Shown piece by piece: positions 51,104-58,864 of a stretch of DNA of 64,000 nt. A program made the position numbers and the translations under genes. The first letter of the stretch is position 1, and each line of letters begins with the position of its first letter. Below the pieces are notes generated by a model. That model was not told where the DNA came from. It worked only from the letters and a program-made list of their open reading frames with translations, and made no database searches. The stretch spans positions 558,001-622,000 of the forward strand of contig NZ_FOJF01000003.1 of NCBI RefSeq assembly GCF_900110995.1, in the 5' to 3' direction. The stretch is from Chitinophaga sp. YR573 (GTDB lineage: Bacteria > Bacteroidota > Bacteroidia > Chitinophagales > Chitinophagaceae).

Positions 51104-52330
51104 TTAATCGATTTGTAAAGAAGGAATGGGTACTACGAATTTACCTTTCCAATCTCTGATATATGCCAGTTGATCTTTGATCTCATCCTTTAAATTCCAG
51201 GGAAGGATGAGTACATAATCTGGTTTTTGCTGTTTGAGATATTCTTCGTTTACTACCGGGATATGACTGGCTGGTAAGTATTTCCCTTGTTTATGAGGGT
51301 TTGAATCTACTACGAAATCAACTAAATCATTTTTAACTCCGCAGTAGTTGAGTAAAGTATTTCCTTTAGCTGCGGCACCGTAGGCTGCTACTTTTTTACC
51401 TGCTTTCTTTTGTTCTGTGAGGAAGCTGAGTAAAGAGAGTTTTATATCGAATGCTTTCTGCTGGAAGTTGTGATAATAGTTAAGGTCAGTGATACCCTGT
51501 TTGATCTCTTTTGCTAATAAAGCAGCTACCCGTGGGGAGATCTCTTTGCTGTTATCATTTTTATGTTTGGCATAAATACGCAGAGAGCCGCCATGAGTGG
51601 GGATTTCTTCCACATCAAACATCTCTAATCCTACAGATTCGAACAATTGTTTTACGGTGTAGAAAGAGAGATAAGAGAAATGTTCATGATAGATAGTATC
51701 AAACTGGTTGTTATCTACTAACTGCATTAAATGCGGAAATTCCATGGTGATAACACCGGTAGGTTTTAAGATCACCTGCATACCAGCTACGAAATCTTTG
51801 ATATCCGGTACATGTGCCAGTACGTTATTACCGAGTAATAAATCGGCCTGGATGTTTTGTGTGCTCAGTTTTTTAGCCAGACTGGTACCAAAGAATTCCA
51901 CTACTGTTTCAATGCCTTTTTCCATGGCTACTTTCGCAGTGTTGGCGGTAGGCTCTATGCCTAATACTGGAACGTTCTTTTCTTTAAAGTATTGCAGCAG
52001 GTAACCATCATTAGAGGCGATCTCAATCACTTTAGAGCTTGCGGAGAAGCCAAAGCGGGCGATCATATCCTGTGTATATTTTTGCGCGTGAGCCAGCCAG
52101 GTGCGTGAATAGGAAGAGAAGTAAGCGTATTCACTGTTGAATAACGCGTCAGATTTCTGGTATTCATCTACCTGTACTAAAAAGCAGTTATGACAGATGT
52201 AGACCTTTAGCGGATAATATGTTTCCGGTTCATTCAGCTGCTCCGGATTCAGGTATGAATTCGAGGCAGGAGAGTTGATGAGGTCTATAAATACATGCTT
52301 TAGTTCAGTCTTACAAAATCTACATTGCAT
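51104..52330 (-). CDS. NDP-sugar C-methyltransferase (TylC3/NovU-like)
   Basis: A 408-residue three-part enzyme. An N-terminal zinc domain has Cys pairs CRFC (3-6) and CHNC (47-50). A SAM-binding core follows with VIEIASNDGYLLQYF (about 95-109) and GIEPTANTAK. The C-terminal domain (about 290-400) has GKKVAAYGAAAKGNTLLNY and IVLPWN-like strands as in the C-methyltransferase C-terminal family. These enzymes put a methyl group on C3 or C5 of a 4-keto-6-deoxy NDP-sugar. Fits the order dehydratase, epimerase, methyltransferase, reductase seen here. Confidence 0.9.
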   Translation of the reverse strand: MQCRFCKTELKHVFIDLINSPASNSYLNPEQLNEPETYYPLKVYICHNCFLVQVDEYQKSDALFNSEYAYFSSYSRTWLAHAQKYTQDMIARFGFSASSKVIEIASNDGYLLQYFKEKNVPVLGIEPTANTAKVAMEKGIETVVEFFGTSLAKKLSTQNIQADLLLGNNVLAHVPDIKDFVAGMQVILKPTGVITMEFPHLMQLVDNNQFDTIYHEHFSYLSFYTVKQLFESVGLEMFDVEEIPTHGGSLRIYAKHKNDNSKEISPRVAALLAKEIKQGITDLNYYHNFQQKAFDIKLSLLSFLTEQKKAGKKVAAYGAAAKGNTLLNYCGVKNDLVDFVVDSNPHKQGKYLPASHIPVVNEEYLKQQKPDYVLILPWNLKDEIKDQLAYIRDWKGKFVVPIPSLQID

Positions 52331-52331
52331 A

Positions 52332-52877
52332 TTAAATTCCTTTAAAATTTTCTGTCAGTTCAGCATGCTTGTTATCGCGTTCTGAGATATCGGTTACCGG
52401 CAATGGCCAGATGATGTTTATTTTCGGATCGTTGTATTTTATACCGCCTTCGCTACCGGGGGTATAAAATTCACTATGATGATAGAGTAGTTCACAATCT
52501 GTTGTTAATGCCTGGAAGCCGTGTGCAAAGCCTTCGGGGATGTATAACATTAGTTTGTTGGCAGCAGACAGTTCTACGCCGATGTGCTGTAAAAAAGTAG
52601 GGGAGCCTTCCCGTAAATCTATGATGACGTCGTATACGGCACCGGCGATACAACGTACCATTTTCACTTCTCTGAAAGGAGGGTATTGAAAATGCATACC
52701 TCGTAAGGCGCCTTTAGCACTGGTAAAGGAATGGTTGAGTTGTACCCATTCTTTATCATGGCCGATCTGTTTGAATTCATCTTTACAATAGACCCTGGCA
52801 AACCAGCCGCGGCTGTCCTGGATGGTATCTAATGTGATGATATAACTATCTTTTAAAGGTGTAGGCAGAAATTTCAT
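52332..52877 (-). CDS. RmlC-like NDP-4-keto-6-deoxysugar 3,5-epimerase
   Basis: A 181-residue cupin of RmlC length. Catalytic His62 lies in LRGMHFQ; DVIIDLR has Asp87; Tyr132/Tyr138 lie in LYHHSEFYTP, and GIKYNDP follows. The family epimerises C3 and/or C5 of dTDP- or other NDP-4-keto-6-deoxyhexose. Because the operon makes CDP-glucose products, the natural substrate here is probably CDP-4-keto-6-deoxyglucose, so rfbC is not used as symbol. It overlaps the dehydratase gene by 4 nt. Confidence 0.9.
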   Translation of the reverse strand: MKFLPTPLKDSYIITLDTIQDSRGWFARVYCKDEFKQIGHDKEWVQLNHSFTSAKGALRGMHFQYPPFREVKMVRCIAGAVYDVIIDLREGSPTFLQHIGVELSAANKLMLYIPEGFAHGFQALTTDCELLYHHSEFYTPGSEGGIKYNDPKINIIWPLPVTDISERDNKHAELTENFKGI

Positions 52878-53899
52878 TGCATATATTCATTGATCTGCTG
52901 AATAGTGTAAGCCTGCCTGTTGTTTGCCGGCTGTTTATACCAGTTGATGGTCCATTCAATAGCCTGTGCGGCATTGAGCTTAGGTCGCCATTGCAGTTCT
53001 TCTTTCGCCAGAGAGATATCCAGTTTAAGTAGTGTCGCTTCGTGTAGTTGTCCGGGTTTGGAAGCATCTTTCCATTGTCCGTTTCCCCATATGGAGATGG
53101 CTTTCTCTACCAGTTCTTTTACGGTGAGATGATCTTCAGCCACCGGCCCGAAATTATATGCTTTGGCATATTTAGCCGGATCTTGTTGCAGGAGAGCGCC
53201 CAGTTGTAAGTAACCGCCTATAGGTTCCAGTACATGCTGCCAGGGTCTTACGGAGACAGGGTTTCTGACTTCGATGACTTGTTCGTTGCTTAAAGCGCGG
53301 ACGATATCCGGAATGATACGGTCTTTGTTCCAGTCGCCCCCACCGATGACATTACCTGCGCGTACACTGGCAATGGCTTTGTTATTAAAAGAGTTCCTGA
53401 AGGAGCTTACTACCAGTTCGGCGCAGGCTTTACTGGCGCTGTAGGGGTCGTAACCCCCTAAAGCATCGCCTTCTTTATACAGGATATCCTGTTCTTTATT
53501 TTCGTATACTTTATCGGTGGTGATGATAACGATGGTGCACTTTAAGTTGTTGGCAGCTTCCAGCACATTAGCGGTACCTGTTACATTCACGTCGAATGTT
53601 TCGGCGGGAATTTCGTAAGAGCGTCTTACGAGCGGTTGTGCAGCCAGGTGGAAGATGAAATCGGGCTGGAATTCTTTTATAGCCGTTTGTAACGCTGCTT
53701 TATTACGGATATCATCGAGGATACTATCAGCGGGTCTGATATAATCGTATACGCCGTTATCGTATTCCGGTGGCAGGGCATACCCTTTAACGATGGCACC
53801 TAATTGTTGCAGCCATGCAGCCATCCAGGCACCTTTAAAACCGGTATGACCGGTTAAGAACACCTTTTTATTTGTATAAAAATCCTGTAATCTTACCAT
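52874..53899 (-). CDS. rfbG: CDP-glucose 4,6-dehydratase
   Basis: ATG 53899 gives 341 residues; GTG at 53908 would add three. The N-terminal motif GHTGFKGAW (about 17-25) is diagnostic for RfbG. TTDKVYEN and DPYSASKACAE supply the active site (Tyr153, Lys157). VRAGNVIGGGDW is a further RfbG signature. It turns CDP-glucose into CDP-4-keto-6-deoxyglucose using bound NAD. It overlaps rfbF by 7 nt. Confidence 0.94.
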   Translation of the reverse strand: MVRLQDFYTNKKVFLTGHTGFKGAWMAAWLQQLGAIVKGYALPPEYDNGVYDYIRPADSILDDIRNKAALQTAIKEFQPDFIFHLAAQPLVRRSYEIPAETFDVNVTGTANVLEAANNLKCTIVIITTDKVYENKEQDILYKEGDALGGYDPYSASKACAELVVSSFRNSFNNKAIASVRAGNVIGGGDWNKDRIIPDIVRALSNEQVIEVRNPVSVRPWQHVLEPIGGYLQLGALLQQDPAKYAKAYNFGPVAEDHLTVKELVEKAISIWGNGQWKDASKPGQLHEATLLKLDISLAKEELQWRPKLNAAQAIEWTINWYKQPANNRQAYTIQQINEYMQ

Positions 53900-54669
53900 A
53901 CTTTCCACTTGGCATTATTGGTTTGCCATAAAGACTCTAATTCGATTTTATCTCTGAGGGCGTCCATACATTTCCAGAAGCCGGTATGTTTGTAGGCTAT
54001 CAGTTCTGCATCTGCCACCAGTTTTTCCATGGGATCATCTTCCCACATGGTATTATCCATATCATCTTTCAGATAATCGAATATCTGTGGTTTTAATACG
54101 AAGAAACCACCATTGATAAATTTATTATCGCCTTTAGGTTTTTCCTTGAATGCAAGGATCTTGCCGTTTTCGTCCATCTCTATACCACCGAAGCGGGCTT
54201 CTGGTTGTACAGCGGTAACGGTGGCCATTTTATTATGGGATTTATGAAATTTGAGGAGATCTTCCAGGTTGATATCGGAAACGCCGTCACCATAGGTGAG
54301 CATGAAATCTTCATCACCGATATATTGTTTGATCCTTTTTAAGCGTCCTGCGGTTTTGGTAGGTAATCCGGTATCGACCAGGGTTACTTTAAAGGATTCT
54401 GTTTTTGTATAGTGAATGTCCAGTTTATTGCTGTTCAGTTCTATGGTGAGATCAGAGTTATGCAGGAAATAGTGCATGAAATATTCTTTGATCACGTATC
54501 CTTTGTAACCCAGGCAGATGATAAAATCATTGAACCCGTAGTGAGAATACATTTTCATAATGTGCCACAGTATAGGCTTACCGCCGATTTCTACCATGGG
54601 TTTCGGGCGAACATCCGTTTCTTCTGAAATCCTGGTACCCAGTCCTCCTGCAAAAATTACTACTTTCAT
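53893..54669 (-). CDS. rfbF: Glucose-1-phosphate cytidylyltransferase
   Basis: A 258-residue nucleotidyltransferase. GGLGTR (8-13) and RPKPMVEIGGKPILWHIMK follow the sugar-nucleotide transferase pattern. YGDGVSDI (about 126-133) holds the metal Asp, and EARFGG/GGFFV/FWKCMDALRDK fit RfbF. It makes CDP-glucose from CTP and glucose-1-phosphate, the entry step for CDP-deoxysugars. First gene of a seven-gene operon in which most junctions overlap or touch. Confidence 0.95.
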   Translation of the reverse strand: MKVVIFAGGLGTRISEETDVRPKPMVEIGGKPILWHIMKMYSHYGFNDFIICLGYKGYVIKEYFMHYFLHNSDLTIELNSNKLDIHYTKTESFKVTLVDTGLPTKTAGRLKRIKQYIGDEDFMLTYGDGVSDINLEDLLKFHKSHNKMATVTAVQPEARFGGIEMDENGKILAFKEKPKGDNKFINGGFFVLKPQIFDYLKDDMDNTMWEDDPMEKLVADAELIAYKHTGFWKCMDALRDKIELESLWQTNNAKWKVW

Positions 54670-54695
54670 GCCTTATAATAATTATATAATACATT

Positions 54696-54703
54696 CAAAA
54701 ATA
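54696..54703 (-). promoter_or_regulatory. -7 box of the CDP-sugar operon
   Basis: The minus strand reads TATTTTTG, a full TAnnTTTG match, 26 nt before the rfbF ATG. The -33 region is not a good match. Confidence 0.45.
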
Positions 54704-54737
54704 TAATTTTATTTGAGAAAGTCCAGAAATAATGGGT

Positions 54738-55676
54738 TTAGAACCATTTCTTCTTCATGAAGTACCAGCTCATGATGACGGATACGACGATAGAGAGTAT
54801 GATGGGAATATAGAAGGCATGTGCAGAATGTGCGAATGGGATCTCTACGTTCATACCGTATACACTGGCCACCAGGGCAGGGAAAGTGAGTACGATAGTG
54901 ATAGAGGTGAGGCGTTTCATCACGATGTTCAGGTTATTGGAGATGATGCTGGCGAAAGCATCCATCGTGCTGCTGAGGATGTTGGTGTAGATATTGGCCA
55001 TTTCCAGTGCCTGGGAGGTGTCTACGATCAGGTCATGCAGGAACTCTTTCTCATCTTCGTTTAATCCGAGGAAGTTGGTACGTTCCAGCTTCATCAGCAG
55101 TAGTTCGTTACTGCGGAGTGCTGTGAGGAAGTATACGAGACTTTTCTGGATACGCATGATGGACAGCAGTTCTTCGTTTCGGTTGCTGTCGTAGAGTTTT
55201 TGTTCCAGGGTATTCCTGAGCTGGTTGATCTCTTTCAGGTAATCCAGGAAGTTCATGGTTACTTTTTCGAAGATCTTCAGCACCATCATGTTCCTTTTTT
55301 CCGGGTGACGGTTATGGAAGGTATCGAGGAAGCGGTTGATAGCCGCGTTATCGAAGGAGTTGACAGTTAATATCTGGTTATGGGTGAGGATGATAACGAT
55401 GGGTATGGTGATGTAATACGCATCGCTTTCATTGATAGAAGCGTTCCCTGCAGGTGTTTTGATGACGATGAGCTTGACATTGTCTTCCAGCTCATAACGT
55501 GATTTCTCATCAATATCCATGGAGTCCATGAGGAAGTCGAGAGGGATCTCCAGTTCTTCAGACAGGTGTTCAAATTCTGACTGTTTCAGAGGAGGGGTAA
55601 TATTTACCCAGGCGCCGTTTTCAGGCGTCTCGATTTCTACTGTGCGAGCATCTATATTTTTGAAATATTTGATCAT
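54738..55676 (-). CDS. corA: CorA-family Mg2+/divalent cation transporter
   Basis: A 312-residue CorA protein. A cytosolic alpha/beta domain and long stalk helix come first. Two C-terminal membrane helices (about 255-275 and 288-306) follow, with the selectivity motif YGMN at 273-276 at the end of the first. The C-terminus is basic (KKKWF), as usual. It forms pentameric channels for Mg2+ and sometimes Co2+/Ni2+. It stands alone between the rfb operon and dapF, with a promoter box only 7 nt before the ATG. Confidence 0.94.
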   Translation of the reverse strand: MIKYFKNIDARTVEIETPENGAWVNITPPLKQSEFEHLSEELEIPLDFLMDSMDIDEKSRYELEDNVKLIVIKTPAGNASINESDAYYITIPIVIILTHNQILTVNSFDNAAINRFLDTFHNRHPEKRNMMVLKIFEKVTMNFLDYLKEINQLRNTLEQKLYDSNRNEELLSIMRIQKSLVYFLTALRSNELLLMKLERTNFLGLNEDEKEFLHDLIVDTSQALEMANIYTNILSSTMDAFASIISNNLNIVMKRLTSITIVLTFPALVASVYGMNVEIPFAHSAHAFYIPIILSIVVSVIMSWYFMKKKWF

Positions 55677-55683
55677 CCGGGCG

Positions 55684-55691
55684 CAAAGGTA
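55684..55691 (-). promoter_or_regulatory. corA -7 box, leaderless arrangement
   Basis: The minus strand reads TACCTTTG and the corA ATG follows after only 7 nt. No clean TTTG is found 19 nt upstream. If used, the transcript would start at or next to the ATG. Confidence 0.5.
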
Positions 55692-55778
55692 GAATAATTA
55701 ATGATCTGGAGGGGTGTTAACCATTATTTAATGTCCCATTTGTAAACAAGGGTTGCTATTCTTTGTTAATGAGGGGCA

Positions 55779-56558
55779 CTATTTTTTAATGTTCCCTTCG
55801 TAAACCAGTGTAGCGGGGCCACATAACCATATGTTGGTATAAGACCTTTCTCCTGTTTTGGTGAAGCGTACTTCCAGTGCGCCGCCGAGTGTCTGTACCG
55901 GGACTATATAGTCTTTTTCTTCTGTGGCCGTCATTAAAGCTGCTGCGGTAACGCCGGTGCCGCAGGAGTAGGTTTCGTCTTCTACACCACGTTCGTAGGT
56001 ACGGACGAAAATCCCGTTATCGGTGTTTTGTACGAAATTCACATTGGTGCCTTCTTTAGCGAATCTGTCGTTATAACGGATTTGTCTTCCTTCTTCGTAT
56101 ACGTCTATGGCCTGTACATCTTCTGTGAATTTCACGAAGTGAGGGGAGCCGGTGTTCAGGTAATAGTAAAGGGAGCCCATTTCCACGCCGTCCACATCCT
56201 GCATTTTAAGGTTTACCCAGTCGTCTCCTTTGAGGGTAGCCTCGTGGGGGCCGTCTACGGCCAGAAAGTGCAGATGTTCTTTGATTACGCCCATTTTACG
56301 GGCGAATGCTACCAGGCAGCGGCCACCATTGCCGCACATGCTGCCTTCTTTGCCATCGGCGTTGTAGTATTTCATGCCGAAGTCATAGCCTTCCTGTTGG
56401 TTTAGCAGCATTAATCCATCTGCGCCTATACCAAAGCGGCGGTCGCAGAATTTATGTACCTGCTCTTCTGTGAGATCATTGTAAACGCCGTGCCTGTTGT
56501 CTATGATGACGAAGTCATTGCCGGTACCCTGGTATTTATAGAAATGGATTGCTGACAT
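55779..56558 (-). CDS. dapF: Diaminopimelate epimerase
   Basis: ATG 56558 gives 259 residues; the TTG three codons earlier lies inside the promoter box and is rejected. The two catalytic cysteines are Cys75 in MCGNGGRC and Cys199 in YSCGTGVTA. The enzyme converts LL- to meso-diaminopimelate for lysine and peptidoglycan synthesis, without cofactor. No other lysine-pathway genes are nearby. Confidence 0.96.
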   Translation of the reverse strand: MSAIHFYKYQGTGNDFVIIDNRHGVYNDLTEEQVHKFCDRRFGIGADGLMLLNQQEGYDFGMKYYNADGKEGSMCGNGGRCLVAFARKMGVIKEHLHFLAVDGPHEATLKGDDWVNLKMQDVDGVEMGSLYYYLNTGSPHFVKFTEDVQAIDVYEEGRQIRYNDRFAKEGTNVNFVQNTDNGIFVRTYERGVEDETYSCGTGVTAAALMTATEEKDYIVPVQTLGGALEVRFTKTGERSYTNIWLCGPATLVYEGNIKK

Positions 56559-56564
56559 AATGCG

Positions 56565-56595
56565 CAAAAGTAAGAATTATTGGAAAGGTGGCAAA
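56565..56595 (-). promoter_or_regulatory. dapF promoter, leaderless arrangement
   Basis: TTTG (56595-56592), 19 nt, then TACTTTTG (56572-56565) is a full match to the Bacteroidota housekeeping promoter. The ATG follows 6 nt after the -7 box, so the mRNA should begin at or next to the start codon. Confidence 0.7.
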
Positions 56596-56606
56596 GTGCG
56601 CGATTA

Positions 56607-56672
56607 ATATGCTTCAGATATGCTTCAGGTATGAAGGAGACATGACGCAGACATGAAGGAGGTATGAAGGAG
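56607..56672. repeat. Six tandem 11-bp repeats
   Basis: Six units of exactly 11 bp: ATATGCTTCAG twice, GTATGAAGGAG, ACATGACGCAG, ACATGAAGGAG, GTATGAAGGAG. The consensus is RYATGNNNSAG. Units 1-2 differ from 3-6 mainly by CTT for AAG. It lies in the 158-base gap between dapF and the nucleoside phosphorylase gene, next to a terminator. Confidence 0.85.
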
Positions 56673-56679
56673 CCTTGTA

Positions 56680-56716
56680 AAAACAGGATCATCTTTTAGT
56701 GGGATGATCCTGTTTT
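56680..56716 (-). terminator. Rho-independent terminator of the nucleoside phosphorylase gene
   Basis: AAAACAGGATCATC pairs perfectly over 14 bp with GATGATCCTGTTTT around a 9-nt loop. On the minus strand it begins 9 nt past the stop codon and ends in a T-run. Confidence 0.9.
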
Positions 56717-56725
56717 GAAGCTCTT

Positions 56726-57604
56726 TTACAATTTCTCTATTATTTCTAAAGATGTTTTTATCAGGGTATCGACTGCTTTAGCCCCATCTTTGGAAAACTC
56801 CTGCCGTACCCTATTGGCTACTATTGCACTGATAGACAGGCAATCATGTCCTAAAACCCGTCCTAAACCATAAATCCCGGACGTTTCCATCTCAAAATTG
56901 GAGATATAATGAGGTTCGTGGCGGAAGGCGGTCAGTTGTTCCTGTAATTGGGGGTGGGAGAGCGGCCCTCTCAGTGCCCGGCCCTGGGGGGCGTAAAATC
57001 CCGGGCAGGTAACAGTGATCCCTGTATGAAATCCGGTGGTAAACTTATCTGCCAGTGTCTTTGCTGCACTGAATAAAGAAGGGCTGGCGGTTCCTGGCTG
57101 CAGGAATACCTGTTCCCGGAAGGCAGACAGCAGTGCTTTTTCTTCGGGGGTGTTTTCGAAGAGGTACCAGGGCATCAGGTTATCGAGTCCCAGGCCATGG
57201 GAAGACACCACGAAGCTATCTACAGGTACCTGTTCCTGTAAAGCCCCGGAAGTACCTAAACGGATGATTTTAAGGCTTGTTAGCGCCGGTTTGATAGTTC
57301 TGGTGGCAAAATCTATGTTTGCGAGTGCATCCAGCTCATTTAGCACGATATCAATGTTATCTGTACCAATCCCTGTGGACACCACCGTAATCCTCTTCTG
57401 ACCGATATACCCGGTATGGGTAACAAATTCCCTGTGCTGGTGTACGCTTTCCAGGCGGTTGAAGTGTTTACTTACTTCGGGAACGCGGTCCGGGTCTCCT
57501 ACGGTGATAATAGTGCCTGCAAGCTCTTCCGGCCTTACATCGAGGTGGTAAACGGCCCCTCTGCTGTTCAATATTAATTCTGATTCTGCAATACGTTCAT
57601 TCAT
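56726..57604 (-). CDS. Nucleoside phosphorylase (uridine phosphorylase-like)
   Basis: ATG 57604 gives 292 residues; a TTG at 57613 is in frame. GDPDRV (about 37-42) binds phosphate. STGIGTDNIDIVLNEL (about 76-91) and RLGTSGALQ (about 114-122) are uridine/purine phosphorylase signatures. FEMETSGIYGLG (about 236-247) carries the ribose-binding Met-Glu. It splits a nucleoside and phosphate into base and ribose-1-phosphate for salvage. Pyrimidine preference is likely but not certain. Confidence 0.9.
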   Translation of the reverse strand: MNERIAESELILNSRGAVYHLDVRPEELAGTIITVGDPDRVPEVSKHFNRLESVHQHREFVTHTGYIGQKRITVVSTGIGTDNIDIVLNELDALANIDFATRTIKPALTSLKIIRLGTSGALQEQVPVDSFVVSSHGLGLDNLMPWYLFENTPEEKALLSAFREQVFLQPGTASPSLFSAAKTLADKFTTGFHTGITVTCPGFYAPQGRALRGPLSHPQLQEQLTAFRHEPHYISNFEMETSGIYGLGRVLGHDCLSISAIVANRVRQEFSKDGAKAVDTLIKTSLEIIEKL

Positions 57605-57630
57605 GGTAAACAAGTAAATGATGAAATAGA

Positions 57631-57661
57631 TTTGGCAAATATCGAAAATTTACTACTTTTG
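57631..57661 (+). promoter_or_regulatory. tRNA-Cys promoter
   Basis: TTTG (57631-57634), 19 nt, TACTTTTG (57654-57661) is a perfect Bacteroidota housekeeping promoter, placed about 31 nt before the mature tRNA. Confidence 0.75.
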
Positions 57662-57692
57662 CAGTCCCACAAAATTGGTGGGCCAAAAAGAT

Positions 57693-57763
57693 GGTTTCGT
57701 GGCCGAGTGGCTAGGCAGAGGTCTGCAAAACCTTTTACAGCGGTTCGAATCCGCTCGAAACCT
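57693..57763 (+). tRNA. tRNA-Cys (anticodon GCA)
   Basis: Acceptor arms GGTTTCG (57693-57699) and CGAAACC (57756-57762) pair fully, with discriminator T at 57763. The D-arm is GCCGAGTGGCTAGGC and the anticodon loop CTGCAAA with GCA at 57725-57727. The T-arm is GCGGTTCGAATCCGC. CCA is not encoded. The gap 57614-57921 holds only this gene, its promoter and the terminator. Confidence 0.96.
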
Positions 57764-57778
57764 CCGAAAGATAAATTG

Positions 57779-57808
57779 AAACTCAGTCATTTGGCTGAGT
57801 TTTTTTTG
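57779..57808 (+). terminator. Terminator downstream of tRNA-Cys
   Basis: AACTCAGTC pairs with GGCTGAGTT (one T-G wobble) around ATTT, followed by eight T. Confidence 0.85.
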
Positions 57809-57921
57809 TCTTTTTGTTAATCCAGATACGAAGTGGCTTCTGCTTCGATGTTATCTCTTTATAGATATATCCCGGGGAACTATACAGCAAACCAGATTTT
57901 GAAACTCAAAAACCATTAAAA

Positions 57922-58479
57922 ATGGCACTCGGGGTAAAAATTGATTTTGATAATATTTATGAAGTAACACCAGTAATTGAAAACCTCAACGAGAGTTTTT
58001 TTGAAACAGAACTTGTAGACGGTACACGAACTAATCTACATGTTGAGATAGATAACAGACCACATACATTGCGAGAGAATCTCTATAATCTTGCATTTGG
58101 TCCGCTGAATAAAAAAGGGCAGATTGATGATAGGGCACAACTAACGCACAGCGATTACGCAAAAGTATTTTCTACCATTCTTTTTGAGGCAAAAAACTAC
58201 TTATTGCGCAATCCTGATCATCAAATTGGTATTGACGGTTCCACAAATGGACGTGCATATTTATATTTCAGGTTTTTTAAAAAGAATTATGATTATCTGA
58301 GTAATTATTTCGACATATACTGTGTCAAATATTATGTAAGAATTGCAAGAATAGGAGAGGAGCAATACGAGGACCCATTTGACTTTGGAGACGTTATGCT
58401 GTATGAGGAAAAGCTTGAGAAAAAAACGAAAAACAATCCGAAGTTTATGTATAACTATTTTATTTTTAAGTTGAAATAA
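57922..58479 (+). CDS. DUF6934-like protein, function unknown
   Basis: A 185-residue protein. LYNLAFGPLN, then IDGSTNGRAYLYFRFF (about 94-109) resembles the Y-N-L-x-F-G and GSTxxRxxLY patterns of small Bacteroidota proteins of the DUF6934 type (from memory, not verified). The C-terminus is lysine-rich. It is AT-rich, lies just after a tRNA gene, and is followed 41 nt later by a 63-residue protein gene, so a two-gene accessory module is suggested. No enzymatic motif. Confidence 0.65.
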   Translation: MALGVKIDFDNIYEVTPVIENLNESFFETELVDGTRTNLHVEIDNRPHTLRENLYNLAFGPLNKKGQIDDRAQLTHSDYAKVFSTILFEAKNYLLRNPDHQIGIDGSTNGRAYLYFRFFKKNYDYLSNYFDIYCVKYYVRIARIGEEQYEDPFDFGDVMLYEEKLEKKTKNNPKFMYNYFIFKLK

Positions 58480-58520
58480 TCTTAACTTAGTTAAACTAAA
58501 AATCTCTAAATTTTACAGTT

Positions 58521-58712
58521 ATGAGTGTACGAAAAGTAAACTTACGGGAACAAAGATTCTTAGCCAGAGTTGAAAGAATGAAATCTCTTGGTTTAGATCC
58601 TGACAAAATACTTTCTATTGAGCAAAAAGCATATCTGTATGAGACACTCTCAAGAAACGAGCGGTTCGCAGAAATTAGCAGGAAAGGGATGAATGATTTT
58701 GGGAAGCAATAA
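58521..58712 (+). CDS. Small basic helical protein, partner of the preceding gene
   Basis: A 63-residue mostly helical protein with charged residues throughout (NLREQRFLARVERMKSLGL, then KILSIEQKAYLYETLSR). No membrane segment or known domain. It lies 41 nt after the DUF6934-like gene and before a strong terminator, so both are probably one transcript. Size and order recall toxin-antitoxin pairs, but neither shows a known toxin fold. Confidence 0.55.
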   Translation: MSVRKVNLREQRFLARVERMKSLGLDPDKILSIEQKAYLYETLSRNERFAEISRKGMNDFGKQ

Positions 58713-58730
58713 TCTTATGTTTCCATAAAT

Positions 58731-58764
58731 AAAGGAGGAACTGATTTAAAATCAGCTCCTCCTT
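58731..58764 (+). terminator. Strong hairpin terminator after the two-gene module
   Basis: A 17-bp stem (AAAGGAGGAACTGATTT with its inverted copy, one A-C mismatch) with no separate loop, so the central bases open. A short T-rich stretch follows. It could act in both directions. Confidence 0.8.
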
Positions 58765-58864
58765 TATTTATTATATTACTTAATTCAACAATAATCAGTG
58801 ATCAGAACTTAATCTTATTTGCAAATAAAGCAAGTACAATATAACAGCATCCTTTTAAGAAAAA

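Noticed and set aside
56607..56672. Tandem repeats as a CRISPR array
   Set aside because: The units are 11 bp with no spacers and no cas genes are nearby.
57693..57763. tRNA-Cys as an integration (att) site for the module downstream
   Set aside because: I found no repeated copy of the tRNA 3' end downstream and no integrase gene in the window.
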